Assembly: GCF_030272615.1 (NCBI RefSeq)
Contig: NW_026729280.1
Span: 1 to 64,000, forward strand
Reading direction: 5' to 3'
From: Cryptomeria japonica
Taxonomy: Eukaryota; Streptophyta; Pinopsida; Cupressales; Cupressaceae
DNA: 64,000 nt
Shown: in pieces, positions 9,037 to 20,517 of the stretch
Numbering within the stretch: position 1 is the first letter of the stretch
How the letters are laid out: each line of letters opens with the position of its first letter
Notes under the pieces: generated by a model
What the model saw: the letters and a program-made list of their open reading frames with translations, nothing else
What the model was told of the DNA's origin: nothing
The model's database searches: none
Translations under genes and position numbers: made by a program

Positions 9037-12000
9037 CTTTAGCCTGTTGTGACTTGCATTTGTCCCTTTTTAATATCCATCAATGATGACTAGGAATTTA
9101 TTTGATGTACATCAGTATTTTTATGGCTCCATGAAGTGTAGTTGGGTTTCTTGTACCAAGTATTAAGATTCTTTGGAGTATTAAGTTTATATTGGATAAG
9201 TATTTTAGTGTTTATTTAAGTGATGATTGTAGAATAACTAGTTATTCTTGCTAATTTTCAATTAGATTAGCAATTGGGTCTATTATTCATTGAATAATTC
9301 CACCTTTCACTCTATTGGAGAGATAAATGTTATGATATTGACTTATATTAGTTAAACACCTTGTTCTACTAGTTGAACATTTGTTTAACTCATTTAGGTC
9401 CTAATAAAGTTTATATCAAAACAAATAGGTGGACATTAGTTTTCATGTGGATTATGATTATTGGAAAATGTTATGGCCCCATTAAGTAACAATTGAGATA
9501 ATATTATGGGTAGATTTTTCATGCTATTGTGAACACCTATTCATATGAGTCTCTCCTTAAAGTAAAGAGATATAGGCCTGAAGGGGACTATTTAGGTTTT
9601 TAAATTGTTTTATGAACTACAATGTAATGGACTGATTTGTGGTGAGCCCAATAGACACTAGGTCTGACCTTTAGGTCTTGTCCTTCTATGTTTGCTAGTC
9701 TTACCACTCCTTCCCAATCTTATGCATTCCTCGTTCATATTTGCAAACTTATTAGTTGACTATTGTATGACTAATCCAATTAAAAGTAATGGACTGATTT
9801 GTCAGGATGATCATGTTTCTAATAATCCTCTGACCTTGTGTTGTACATATAGATGAGTAGACAACTTGTAGGTGCAAGTATGGGAAGAAAGGAAAATATA
9901 TAACTACCAAATTGCAAAAGAAACTTAAGTACACAGAAGGTACATTTAGTTGTAACTAGAAGAATCTTTAGTTTGCATGGATTCCACTTATATTTTAGAG
10001 TAGTTTTACAAATGTAATATGTTGCAACTTTCAAAAAAAATATTTTGAAAATTAGTTAAGTTTGGTGTAATTTATTTATGATTTATTGTATCTCTTAAGT
10101 GTGTACATTATAGGCTTTACATTTTCATTAAAATATTATGTTAAATTTCTTTAAAGTTGAAAAAAAAATTGTTAGTATTGTGTCATGTTCACTTGGGTAA
10201 AAAGTGGGCATGCCAATTTCCTAATAGTAAATTAATGTGATTGTTGAATTTGATTTCTTTTTGAAAATAAATGTTCTCCAAGGCCTTTTGTTTTGTGAAA
10301 ATGAGTTTCTAAGCTCCATCATATGATTATAGTAAACTCTAGTGTAATATTGACATATCTATATCTAGAGAAATCTATTTGAAGGACATGAGAAATATCA
10401 TTTTTGAGGTGTCTATTTTATTTTATTTTATTTATTATATTTAGCTCAAATGAAACCTTGGTGAAGGTTAACCCAAACCTTATATATAATTGCAATAGTG
10501 AATTAATCCTAACCCTAATTTAATTCATGTATAATCTTAATTGATTTATAGAATTGAACTTAACCCTAATCCTACACATTATTTATCTCTAATTGATTTA
10601 AAATGTGAATTGAAATGTAATTATTACTGACTGATTAGCTTACCTAACCAAAAGCATAAACTTAATTGAATCCTATCCCTAATCCAACTTGGATCTCATT
10701 TCCTGACATAATATCTATTATTTTATAATTTAACTCCTTATATTAACTTTACATTAGCTTTTTACAATAGAAAATAATCTATAAACAATTATAGCCATCC
10801 ACAATGATACTACATTAAGTAATTAATGTTACCGCAGTCCACCTTTGAGATTAAATAACTTAATAATATTTCATATTAAAATTTTGAATTCTTGGAAAAC
10901 GATTATTGCTTGGTTTCAAGAATTTGTTAATAAACTTCGAATCATTTAACTTAACTGTGATCGTATTCAACTCCTTAATTGTAAATGATCCTCGTACCAT
11001 AACTATACGATCCTGATAGTGCCGCATTGTGTCTGAAAATTTCTCAGATCAATACTACACGTTGATTAAAAGGTAACCCCCAAATACCACGACCATTCTG
11101 ATTTCTCCTTGTAAATCTTTAATCTAATTACCCCATCCATTGAAAATCATTCAGGTTATTATTATTATACTAACAGCAAAAGCGATTAGAAGGGCAGTGA
11201 AAGGCCACTGATCTTTCTCCTTCCCAATACTAACAGCGAACCCTAAAACTGCAATCTGTCACTGCCTTTAAAAGCTATCATCGAGTTGTTAGTCCAGCAC
11301 GTATCATAAATATCATAAAAAGGAAAAGGGTGTTTCCATGTTATATTATGTCTTCTATTTCTCCATGGTGGGTAATGGAAGTTCTCAGGAATGCTTCAAA
11401 ATGATTTTTAGTATGAGTTAGACACGAATACAAAGTAGCAAAAATAATACTCGCCTTTCATGGTATTTTTCGCATATCAATGCTGTTTAGTTGTTTGCTG
11501 AAACAAACTTTTGGGGTTTGCATTGTTCTACTTTCTTAGAAACGTCTGTCAATTGATGAGTGCTTTTCTTATATCTGATAAAGTTTCTTCATTGGTATTT
11601 TTCAAATTATCATGTAAAATAATACAATTATCATCTCAGATAAAATTCTTAAACTCTATAGAATAAAATTGATTTATTACGAGACAACACAATAACATTA
11701 TTGTTTTCTTCTCTTAAAAAGCTTCTAGTATTTTAGTAGAAACCTTTACAAATAATGAATGTTATTTCATGATCTACAATAAACCTCCATCAAATGGAGA
11801 AAATTAATTTCATTTTTTTTTCACTTCCTCTATCAGAAAATGATAGAACCCTTTGATTGACCGGATGGGTGGGAAACTATACTTCTGATAACCCAAAACA
11901 GCTGGGCGAACATTCATTCTTCAATTTGCACCCATTTCATATCCAGTAATCTTCTTTTCTGTAATCTAGAATACTCTCTACATACTACAATAGTAGCATC

Positions 12001-12198
12001 CCATTGGGTCAAACAATTGTACTGGTGGGTCAATTATTTTGTTGAGCAACAATCTCGAACTATTGGCACCATTCTCAGACCAGTAATCTATTGAAGGTGA
12101 AACATTTATCTGAACTCGCCTTTTGTAAATTTGCAATCGGTTTTCTCCAAGAAGTCAATTGACCGTCGATCATGAAATTGATGACCACTGCAGAGCAG
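9037..12198. other. Long AT-rich gene-free region
   Basis: About 3.2 kb with no supported gene. The 17-bp gtaatggactgatttgt occurs at 9624-9640 and again at 9786-9802. Scattered AACCCTAA words near 10500-10690 are isolated, not a telomeric array. Parts could be an old solo LTR, but I found no paired ends. Confidence 0.55.
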
Positions 12199-12387
12199 TG
12201 TATATGTTGGAAATTGTAATAGATATTTTGTATCATTCTTCTCGTCTTCTTTCACTTGAGGTGTTTTATATTTTTCTGCATCTCCGGATTCAATTGAAGC
12301 AGATGTAGAAAAAGATAAAGCACATCAAGTGGAAGAAGAAAAAGAAGAATGATACAAAATATATGCTACAATCTCCAGAACATATAC
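12199..12387. repeat. Long imperfect hairpin (about 85-nt arms)
   Basis: Left arm 12199-12283 pairs with right arm 12301-12387 around a 17-nt loop. The core 12223-12283 pairs with 12301-12364 with few mismatches (tattttgtatcattcttct and its complement agaagaatgatacaaaata). The outer part, atatgtt..ggaaattgtaat against attacaatctcc..aacatat-like sequence, pairs less well. This could be a foldback transposon remnant or a hairpin RNA (young microRNA or siRNA) locus. Confidence 0.7.
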
Positions 12388-12457
12388 CACTTGAAGAGAG
12401 TGTTCAGATGCCTACAATCTCCAGAACATATACCACTTGAAGAGAGTGTTCAGATGC
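12366..12457. repeat. 46-bp tandem duplication at hairpin edge
   Basis: The block ctacaatctccagaacatat... is present at 12366-12411 and again at 12412-12457, apparently identical. The first copy contains the outer part of the hairpin right arm. Confidence 0.92.
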
Positions 12458-13389
12458 CTCCACTTGAGCCATATTCGCAAGTCGATTGCTTCTTCTTTTT
12501 GTTCTCTACATGAATGGACAAAATTTTAATGACTTCATATAAATACTTTTTATAATCCATTCCATTACATACCTCTAAGAGAAATATATTTCTATTTCAA
12601 CTGAATAATTAGGAAATGAAATTAAAATAAATTATATTATGCATAAAATTTGAAGCCACAGAATTCTTTTAAGACTGATTACCCTAGTTACCCTAGCCTA
12701 GGCCTATGTTGTTTTATTCAACATATCTCTCTCAATTATCTGAGATTTAATAGACCATATAGATGAGAGTTAACACAATGCTTCACAAAACCCTAAAATT
12801 ATACTTTTAAAATTTTTTTTGGATCTATGTCAAACAAAACTGAAAAAAAAAGAAAGACACTTATAGCAGCTTCCATCGGTGCCTTTGGTGGCAAAGGCAA
12901 GATGAAGAGCATGTTGCATGGTTGCTCCTTTTCGACCACAACAGTACCTCAATAAACTAAACTATTTCTATCAAGATGTAGAGAAAATAATTTAAATTAC
13001 ACATAAACATGAGTTAACATATGAGTTTAATAATACAATTATTCTTAAAAAACTAAAAAGTTAAATGTATTAAAAAAAAAGGAAATATCAACCTGAGCAT
13101 TATATGGAAAATGGTAAAGAAAGTTAAATTTTTTTATCATTCTTATGTGAGAAATAATGGAAAACTAAAAGACTCATTCATACACATACTTGTATACTTT
13201 CCTCTATCTATTGAAGCTTTTCATTGTAATAACCTACAACATAAAATTTTTGAACGCGCTTTCTCCACATAATCTGCAAGTTAGCACCTCCTAGGTCATT
13301 CAAACAAGTGAAGGCCATGAGACAGAGTATGACACATTTGAAACAATTGATGGGTGGAGTAAAATAAATAGTTGAATGGATAAATTGAA
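12458..13389. other. Gene-free AT-rich stretch
   Basis: No supported gene or repeat; several A/T homopolymer runs. Confidence 0.6.
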
Positions 13390-14388
13390 ATTACTCAAAG
13401 TAGATCTAGTGGGTAGGTAGACAAAATAAATGGTTTGAAACAAGCTATCCAATAGCTAAGAAGGGTAGGTAAGAAAAATAAATCTATAGTTTCAATTTTC
13501 AAAGAGTAGTCTATCTCTAATACAATGGTTACATGGGTGGTTAAGATTTCCAAGGAGTTGTTTCTATAATTTTCAACTAAAATTAAACTTTGTTTCAAAT
13601 ATGGTAAGTAAGAGTAATATTATTTTATTTTTAGGCAAATCAATAGTTTCAATTTTCAAAGATGTTCTCATATCATGATTAAATGGTTCTATAGGATAGT
13701 TAAATTTTCAAGAAGTTGTTCCTCTAATTTTCAAGTAAACTAATGTCACGTGAAAAATATGTAATCCAATAGCTAAGAAGGGTAGGTAAGAGAAAAATTA
13801 TTTTATTTTTAATGCAAATCAATTGTTTCAATTTTCAAAGATTTGCTTATTTGTGATCCAATGGTTACATAGGATATTTAAAATTTTGAAGTTCTCTATA
13901 ATTTTACTCTAAACTTATGCCCTATGGCAAATAAGTAATCCAAGGGTTAAGAAGGGTATGCAAGCGAAATATTATTTAATATTTCCAAGGAATTGTTTCC
14001 ATAATTTTCCACCAAACTTATGCCCCATGGAAAATAAGTGATCTAATAGTTAGGAACTTGGTTAGGTGGTAGAAACATTATTTTGTTTTTAGGGTAAATC
14101 AATAATTTTGAATTTCAAAGATTTGCTTATTTTTTGATCCAATGATTACATAGCATAGTTAAAAATTTTAAGGAGATGTTTCTATATTTTTAAACTAAAA
14201 TTATGTGATGTGTCAAATAAGTGATCCAATGGTTAAGAAGGGTAGGTAAGAGAAATAATATTTTATTTTTAAGTTGCTAAGTAGGTAGTTAAGGTTTCTA
14301 AGGAGTTGTTTCTATAATTTTCCTATAAACTTATGCTTTGTGGTAAATAAGTGATCCATGGTTATGTTTAGTAGGTAAGAATATTATT
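13390..14388. repeat. Degenerate tandem array, about 175-bp unit
   Basis: The same ordered word set recurs: gatccaatggttacatagg, aaggagttgtttctataatttt, aaacttatgcc, aaataagtgatccaatggtt, aagaagggtaggtaagagaa, attattttatttttagg, and tcaatagtttcaattttcaa. The ggtaggtaag word or a variant falls near 13465, 13602, 13781, 13955, 14064, 14241 and 14371. Full periods are therefore about 175 bp with some shortened units. Mutations are many, so the array is old. LINE-1 is inserted in its last visible unit. Confidence 0.8.
14375..14388. repeat. LINE-1 target-site duplication, 3' side
   Basis: GTAAGAATATTATT; identical to 20504-20517 on the other side of LINE-1. Confidence 0.93.
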
Positions 14389-14553
14389 ATTTTTTTATAT
14401 TAGATATTGAGAGTCCAAAAATAGACGGAGAGTGTATACAAAAGTAGGGAGTGGGGGGCAGGGCCTCAACTGCCCAACTGAGGAGCCTGAGAGAGGATTA
14501 TATACAATTATCTCTTTAACCAAAAGAAGGGGACACAAAAGAGTAAATAATTA
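14389..14553 (-). other. 3' leader and A-rich tail of LINE-1
   Basis: About 165 bp after the ORF2 stop, ending in an A-rich stretch (plus-strand T-run at 14390-14396) against the target duplication. The L1 RT starts copying from this end. Confidence 0.8.
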
Positions 14554-17500
14554 TTAGAGAACCTCATCTTGGTCCTCCAGCCATGTGGTCCAGCCTTGTT
14601 CTCCTTCCATCCAAACCACCTTCTTTCTTGCTAGGCTCTAGGAGCACATCTCTATCCTATTGAAGGGATGAGGCTTGTTGCCCTATAGATCCTTTATCAT
14701 CTTCTTCATTTCCTTATCAAAGGAGGTCTAGTTCTCTGTGAGCCTAGCCCATTCATACCCATCTTGCATCTCGTAAATAAACATGGACGCTCTACCATCT
14801 TTCAGGAATTGCAGTAGCTTGTTTCTCTTGAGGTTCATCAAAAAACAGACCTACACAACAATTTTGTAATGTGTGAGTTTTTTAAAAAACTCAGTACGTT
14901 CCCTTGTAATACCTTGGAACTTCTCCTCATTTATAAGTTTCCAAATAAACCAGAGAATGTAAGAAGATAAAATTTGCCAAACTAGATTAGTATCCTTCCT
15001 CAGTCCATGAATAAAACTAGTAACTATATCAAGAGTGAAAAAAAAATCTGTAATAGAAATTCCAAAGAGAAGCCTAATTTCTCTAGCAAAGGGGCAGTCA
15101 AAGAAGATGTGACACGCGGTCTCAGGTTTTCTGCAGATAGAACACCGGTCATATGCAGCCGATTTATTCCTAATAGGTAATCTATCCAAAATAAGTTGTC
15201 ATCTAAAGCATTTGATTTTAGGGGGAATGGGGGACCGCCAGAGCTTCTCAAAAGTTTTTTGCCAAGTGTGGGGGGCATGGTTAACATACCATGGAGTGTT
15301 GATATGTTTGATCACCGAGGTATCACTGTTGAGTGGTATAGATAGATTTGGCTTTGATCTTAGGGAGGGTGGAGCCATCCTTCCATAGGAATGTAAGGTA
15401 CCTATGGGCATCTACTTGGGTGTTTTTAGGGAGATTTAAGGGAACACATGCATTTTTAATCATGTTGTATGTCTTCTTATGTGATGCAGGGAGATCATAT
15501 TTAGCGCTAAGAGCCTCCCAGCTGATAAGGTTATCATGTTCTAGAATATCCATAATGTACTTGATTCCTTTATTATGTCAGTGCTTAGCAGAGCAACCTT
15601 GGGTTAAAGCAAGGGGTTTGGAGTTCTGATGCAGGTTCCACCATATTGACCTTTCACCGTGTAGGGTATTGTCACAGTTGATGCTCGAGTTGTTTATGAG
15701 ACCACGCACATGTTCCCAGGCTTTCCAGAGATATTTAAACACCCAGGAGCCTTGGATAGACACAAGAAAACTGCCTGCAATTAAGTCACTGAACGGGAGG
15801 GCTTTCCAAGTTTTGGCAGTTTTGGGAACACCATTTTGTATGTTGTTCCTAATGAGGATTTTCTAGGGTTCTTATCCTTCTAGTGAGTGAAATATCCATT
15901 TGGCTGCAATGGAGATGCCTTGCAGCCTAAGATCCTCGAGGCCCAGCCCACCAAGTTTTTTATCCAAGTGGCACCAGGTCAACTTGACCACGTGAGCTTT
16001 CCTTTTACCCTTCCCATCAGACCATAGGAACCGTTTGATATCCCTTTGGATTTCAAAGACTTGGTAGTTGCTGAACATCCACACCGAGGAGTAGTATATG
16101 ATGTATGAAGATAAGATTTTTTGGCAAACTTGAATCCTACCAGAAAGGGAGAGGACCTTATTGTCCCACTAGTTGAGTTTACTATCTATTTTTCCCTTGC
16201 CCCAGCCCCACATGTCCTTAGGAGAGGGAGATATAGAAAAGGGGATGCCAAGATAATGGACTAATTTATTAGGTCCTCCCCACGCATAGTCAAACTGGTG
16301 AAGCCAGTCCGAAGGATTATCTTTCCATCCAAGAAAAATGGATTTGGTGCTAGATATCCGGACTCCAGATGCTCTATAAAAAATGACAAGTTTTTGATTA
16401 AGGGAATCAATATTGTGCCTTGAGAGCTTCAGGAAGAGCGAGGTATCATCAGCAAACTAGATGTTGATCAGTTCAAAGTCATCCAAGAGAGTAATGCCTT
16501 CGACATGGGGGATAGGGTGTCATCTCTAAGGAGATAATACAAGGCATCAAAAGCAATGACAAATAGAGCAAGGGCAAGGGGAAGCCCTACCTAATTGATC
16601 TAGATAGGGGAATAGGATGGGAGAGGGTCCCATTGACTTTAACCAAGGTGGATGCATCCTTGAGGAGGATTCGAACATAATCACAGAACTCGCTAGGAAA
16701 GCCAAAGGTTGAGAGCATCATGAGGATGAAGTCCCATTCCACCCTATCATATGCTTTCTCAAAGTCGACAAGGAACATGGCGACATCTTGGTTTGAGGTT
16801 CTGGCCCCATTCCATGGATTCCCAACTCGTTCCAAGATTCTCCAAGATGTATCTGCCTTTAATGAAGCCTATTTGGGTGGAGTAGATGAATTTGGGGAGG
16901 ATATTCTCAAGGCGAGAGGCTAAGGCTTTGGCTAGTATTTGGTAGGAGACATTGAGGAGGGTAATTGGACTCCAATTTTTAATTAGGGCTTTGTCTTCTT
17001 CTTTAGGAATAAGCTTAATAATACTCCTATTTATGAACTCCCCAGGGTACTAGTGGCAAGGGCTTCATTATAGATGTCATAGAGGTCATTGGAGATCTAG
17101 TGAATGTTAGTTTTGTAGAATTCAGTAGGAAGTCCATCAGGGCCTAGGGCCTTGCTACTCTTGAGAGCCTTAATGACATCCTTGATTTCTTGCATGGTTA
17201 GCTTAACTTTGAGGAGGCTGGCTTCGTCCTCAGAGATTCTATTAGGAATAATGCTCCTATATTTGGTACGGACATCTGTCGAGGCCTCATTATCCTCAGA
17301 GGTAAATAGAGTCTTGTAAAACACTTCAAAGGCTTCTTTGATGTCATTGATATCCAGGAGTTGCTTATCATCTATAGTTATTCTATCTATTTTTTCCCTG
17401 GTCTGTTTTTGGCTGAGTAAATTAAAGAATATTTTGGAGCCCTTATCACCAAACTAGAGCTAGTGGTTGCAGGGTCTGATGAAAGCACCTCTAATTTTAA

Positions 17501-18583
17501 CCTGCTGGTGTTTCCTGAGGATATTTCTAGCCTAAGAGACCTGTTTGGCCAAGGTAGGGGAAGAAGGCTGTAGTTGAATTTCATGTTCTAGGGAGTGAAG
17601 CCGAAGAGTAAGAGTTTTTTCTATGAATCTAAAGTCCTTGGCTTTTTTCTGGCCAATGGTTTGGAGAAGATTCTACCAGGAGGAAATGTTCCTCTGCCAT
17701 CTGAGTGTGTGGGATTAGGGGAGATGTGGTTGCAAATTGAAGAGTCTAATTAGTTTGATGGCATTTAGGACATCCTCATCTTGCAACAAGGAGGTGTTAA
17801 GTAAGAATTTCTTATTGCGAGGGTGGCTAGGGGTGATGGATTTCCTGATGTTAATAATGGCTAAAATGGGGAAGTGGTCAGACAGGGTAGTTGGTAAGAC
17901 TGCAACCGCATTCCCAAACAGGTTGGGGGAAAAGGAGAAGAAGTCCTTATTAGCATAGAATCTATCTAACCTAGAGTAGATCCTATTAGTATTTTGCTGA
18001 AAGTTGCACCAGGTGTGCCATAGGTTAGGGGTATCAGGTTTAGTGCCTTCCAAGGGGTCAAGTAGTTGCAGATGTTTTTTAAACATGTCCCAGTGAGGTC
18101 TTTCTGAGTTTTTCCATTCAAACGGAAGTCCCCCAGCCTTGTCATTTTGGGATGCAGTCATATTAAAATCCCCTGCCATGACCCAGGGGATATTTGGGAG
18201 GGAAGTTAGCTAATTCTAGAGGGATATTCTTTCCTTATAATTGTTAGATGCATAAATGGAGCATATGCCAAAGCAAGAACCTTTAACATCTAAGGTAACC
18301 CAAGCTACTCTATTACAGGGGGAGGTCCCTTTATCCTTGAGGTACATTGTCCATTTAGGGGCAATGATAAGACCAACTCCTCCTTTTCCTCTCGGGTGGT
18401 TAGTACAGACTCTGATTGCATCTCACCAAATAAAGTCAAGTGTAGTGTTGAGGGAGAACCCAACATATTTAAGTTCTTGTAACATAAAAAAATCTAAGTT
18501 TTTATGATAGTCCAGAAATCTTTTAATAACAGATTTCCTGTCAGGTGACACAAGGCCTCAAATATTCTTGGTAGGGAGACCAT
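14554..18583 (-). pseudogene. LINE-1 ORF2: endonuclease, reverse transcriptase, zf-RVT
   Basis: The ATG at 18583-18581 overlaps the ORF1 stop, and about 15 nt later a one-base loss shifts the frame. The endonuclease follows, with FMLQELK (catalytic Glu), VMAGDFNMTASQ, SRLDRFYAN and LSDHFPI. The RT has SSKALGPDGLPTEFYK, FLVDFEKAYDRVEWDF and the catalytic FADD near 16444-16455. Then come KRFLWSDGKGKRKAH and KLGGLGLEDL, and the zf-RVT segment with CSICRKPETACHIFFDCPFA near 15080-15140. The last frame ends LEDQDEVL at a TAA (14556-14554). There are about two more frameshifts (between 16835 and 16084, and between 15323 and 15189) and many stops. The enzyme nicks the target and copies element RNA there. 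Confidence 0.92.
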
Positions 18584-20208
18584 TATGGATCACCAGATTT
18601 CTTCTTGTTTTTGGAGCCCACTGGCCTACCTTTCTTTTTATTTAGGGAGTACCCTTTCATAAGGTCCTCATCATCTTCACTGGTTTCAAGAAGCTTAGCT
18701 CTAATATCTGCATTTCCTCCTATGTCGAACCTAGACAACTAGGAGACTAGAAAGCCAGGGAGCATAGTGCTAGATCTAATTTCATCTAGACCCTTATTGG
18801 CATAAATAACTTCTATAATATGATTGTCCTCTAGTTCTTTTAGCATAGATGTAGTCAAGGGATTCATGGTGTTAGTGTCAGAAATAAGTCCTACAAGTGA
18901 AGAGGAGACTGATTGAATGGGGGTTCCAGATCCGAGGATCATTATAGGGTTATTGCTAATGCTAGCATCATCATCACCACGATTGGGGTTTTCCATATTT
19001 TTAACCATATTTCTAACCACAAAACTGACAAGGGATTGATGAGGGTCCTCAAGTTTATGAGTAGAGGCCAATTGGTTGGTGGAGGAGTAGCTAAGATTTA
19101 GGGCATTGAGAGGGGTAATTTTACGTCTTCGTTTCCTTGAGGTAACAAGTTGAAAACAATCAGAGGGCGATTCTACAAGATTTTGAGAAGGGTTGGGAAC
19201 AAGGATGAGGAATTTGGGGGCCAAAGGTACGAGATTAGGCTTGAGAGGGTTAACTTTATTAGGAGTGGGATCAGGATCTGCAGACATCACATTAGCAGAG
19301 CGGGGAGGGGGAGATTGTAGATCATTAACATTTTTAGGGTTTACAGTAGTTTCAACTGAATTATGTTTTTGCTTCTTATGACTAATAATTGGGTAATTTT
19401 TATGAATATGCCCTTCTTTCTTATAGAGAAAACATGCATTCAATCCTCAAAGCATTTCAATCGGGCAGATGAATGTGTCTCCATTAATATCTAGGTTTAA
19501 AGATGGTGGAATATTTATTCCGAGCTTAATTGAAACAAGCATTCTTGCATCTAGGTTGGGCACCAACCAAGCAGTTTCATCTATCCAAATCATTTTGCCA
19601 AATGGTTGCATTAATTGGGGAAGGAAACTCCACGAAAAGGGGGAGACATCTTTGAGGATGACCCATCTGGGAGAGGATAATGCGAGGACTTCCTCATTAA
19701 CCACCTCTAGAGACCAGGCTAGGGCTCGAAAAGAGGTATTTCGAACCGTCCAGTACTGGTGTTTAAGTGCTTCCAATTGGGCTTCATGTGAGTTAATGAA
19801 AATGAGAAAAAGACCTCTCTGTATTTGTCTACAGAACATGATTTTAAGCCCTAATTTAAGACTCCATAGATTGTTAAACCAGTCGTCTAAGAATTTCCTA
19901 GGTTGGCATTTTTAAGCATCAACACAAGCAAAAAATATGGCAGTGTCACATAACCTATGCTTTTCCGAAGAAATTTCATTCAACATTTCAATATTTGGCA
20001 AAATGCAGAAGGGGTCTGAGGTATTGCAAGGGGACTTACCGTCCTTAATGGGTCCTTCGTCTGTAGGAGCCTTAAGGAAGTGCGCCAATGAGCGAACTCT
20101 ATTTGCAGGCAGGGCGACAGTCTCGGTGAAAGACTTTGTTAGGGTTGGTATTGTCTGTGGCGTGGGTTTAGGGTTATTAACATTAACTCCATCTGACTCC
20201 AGCTCCAT
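18583..20208 (-). pseudogene. LINE-1 ORF1 (DUF4283-like, CCHC knuckle), three stops
   Basis: One frame of 542 codons runs from ATG at 20208 (MELESDGVNVNN) to TAA at 18585-18583. Stops fall after FFACVDA, after CPIEML and after PGFLVS. The middle holds the DUF4283 pattern (LIFINSHEAQLEAL, WTVRNTSFRALAWS, WVILKDVSPFSW, ARMLVSIKLGINIP) found in ORF1 of plant L1 elements. A zinc knuckle follows, CFLYKKEGHIHKNYP, with two cysteines replaced by tyrosine. The C-terminus is basic (KKKGRPVGSKNKKKSG). Family role: binds element RNA as a chaperone. The frame ends in TAATG, overlapping the ORF2 start. Confidence 0.88.
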
Positions 20209-20503
20209 TGGAAACTAGGGTTAGGATCGCGTGGGGTGGGCGGATGGGTGGAGTTAACCGTAATAAATGTTCGCAGAGCAGAGTAAATGAAACACAAAAC
20301 AAACATAGCAAGTGGGTGAGGTAGGAAATGCAAACCGAGTGGAGGAGATTAACTCCTCCACATAGATGCCGAGAAACTCCCGTCAGTGCCTACATGCCTC
20401 AATCCTACTTCCTTCTTCAGGGTGTGGTCAAAAGCACTAAAAAATCGCAGAGCTCCATCAATCCTATTCCAAATAAAATAATTTCAACCCAATCATATAA
20501 TCT
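20209..20503 (-). other. 5' leader of LINE-1
   Basis: It lies between the target duplication and the ORF1 ATG at 20208. L1 elements carry an internal promoter here; no motif is obvious to me. Confidence 0.7.
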
Positions 20504-20517
20504 GTAAGAATATTATT
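20504..20517. repeat. LINE-1 target-site duplication, 5' side
   Basis: GTAAGAATATTATT; identical to 14375-14388. The sequence beyond it (cattttttaattttg) resembles the continuing unit of the array at 13390-14388. Confidence 0.93.

Larger units (their letters stand above)
14389..20503 (-). mobile_element. LINE-1: nearly complete L1-type non-LTR retrotransposon
   Basis: About 6.1 kb lies between perfect 14-bp target duplications. On the minus strand it has a 5' leader of about 295 bp, ORF1 (DUF4283-like plus zinc knuckle), ORF2 (endonuclease, RT, zf-RVT), a 3' leader of about 165 bp and a short A-rich tail (AATATAAAAAAAT) touching the duplication. This is the structure of a full-length plant L1 copied by target-primed reverse transcription. 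ORF1 has three in-frame stops and ORF2 has stops and frameshifts, so it is dead, but its ends are intact. Confidence 0.95.

Noticed and set aside
9752-10034. Overlapping minus-strand short frames
   Set aside because: No family pattern, AT-rich sequence, and lengths expected by chance.
10490-10690. AACCCTAA words suggesting an interstitial telomere repeat
   Set aside because: The words are few and irregularly spaced; there is no array of the plant telomere unit.
15348-20218. Plus-strand frames across LINE-1 (for example 15348-15629, 19469-19915)
   Set aside because: They are antisense to ORF1 and ORF2 of LINE-1 and carry no domain.
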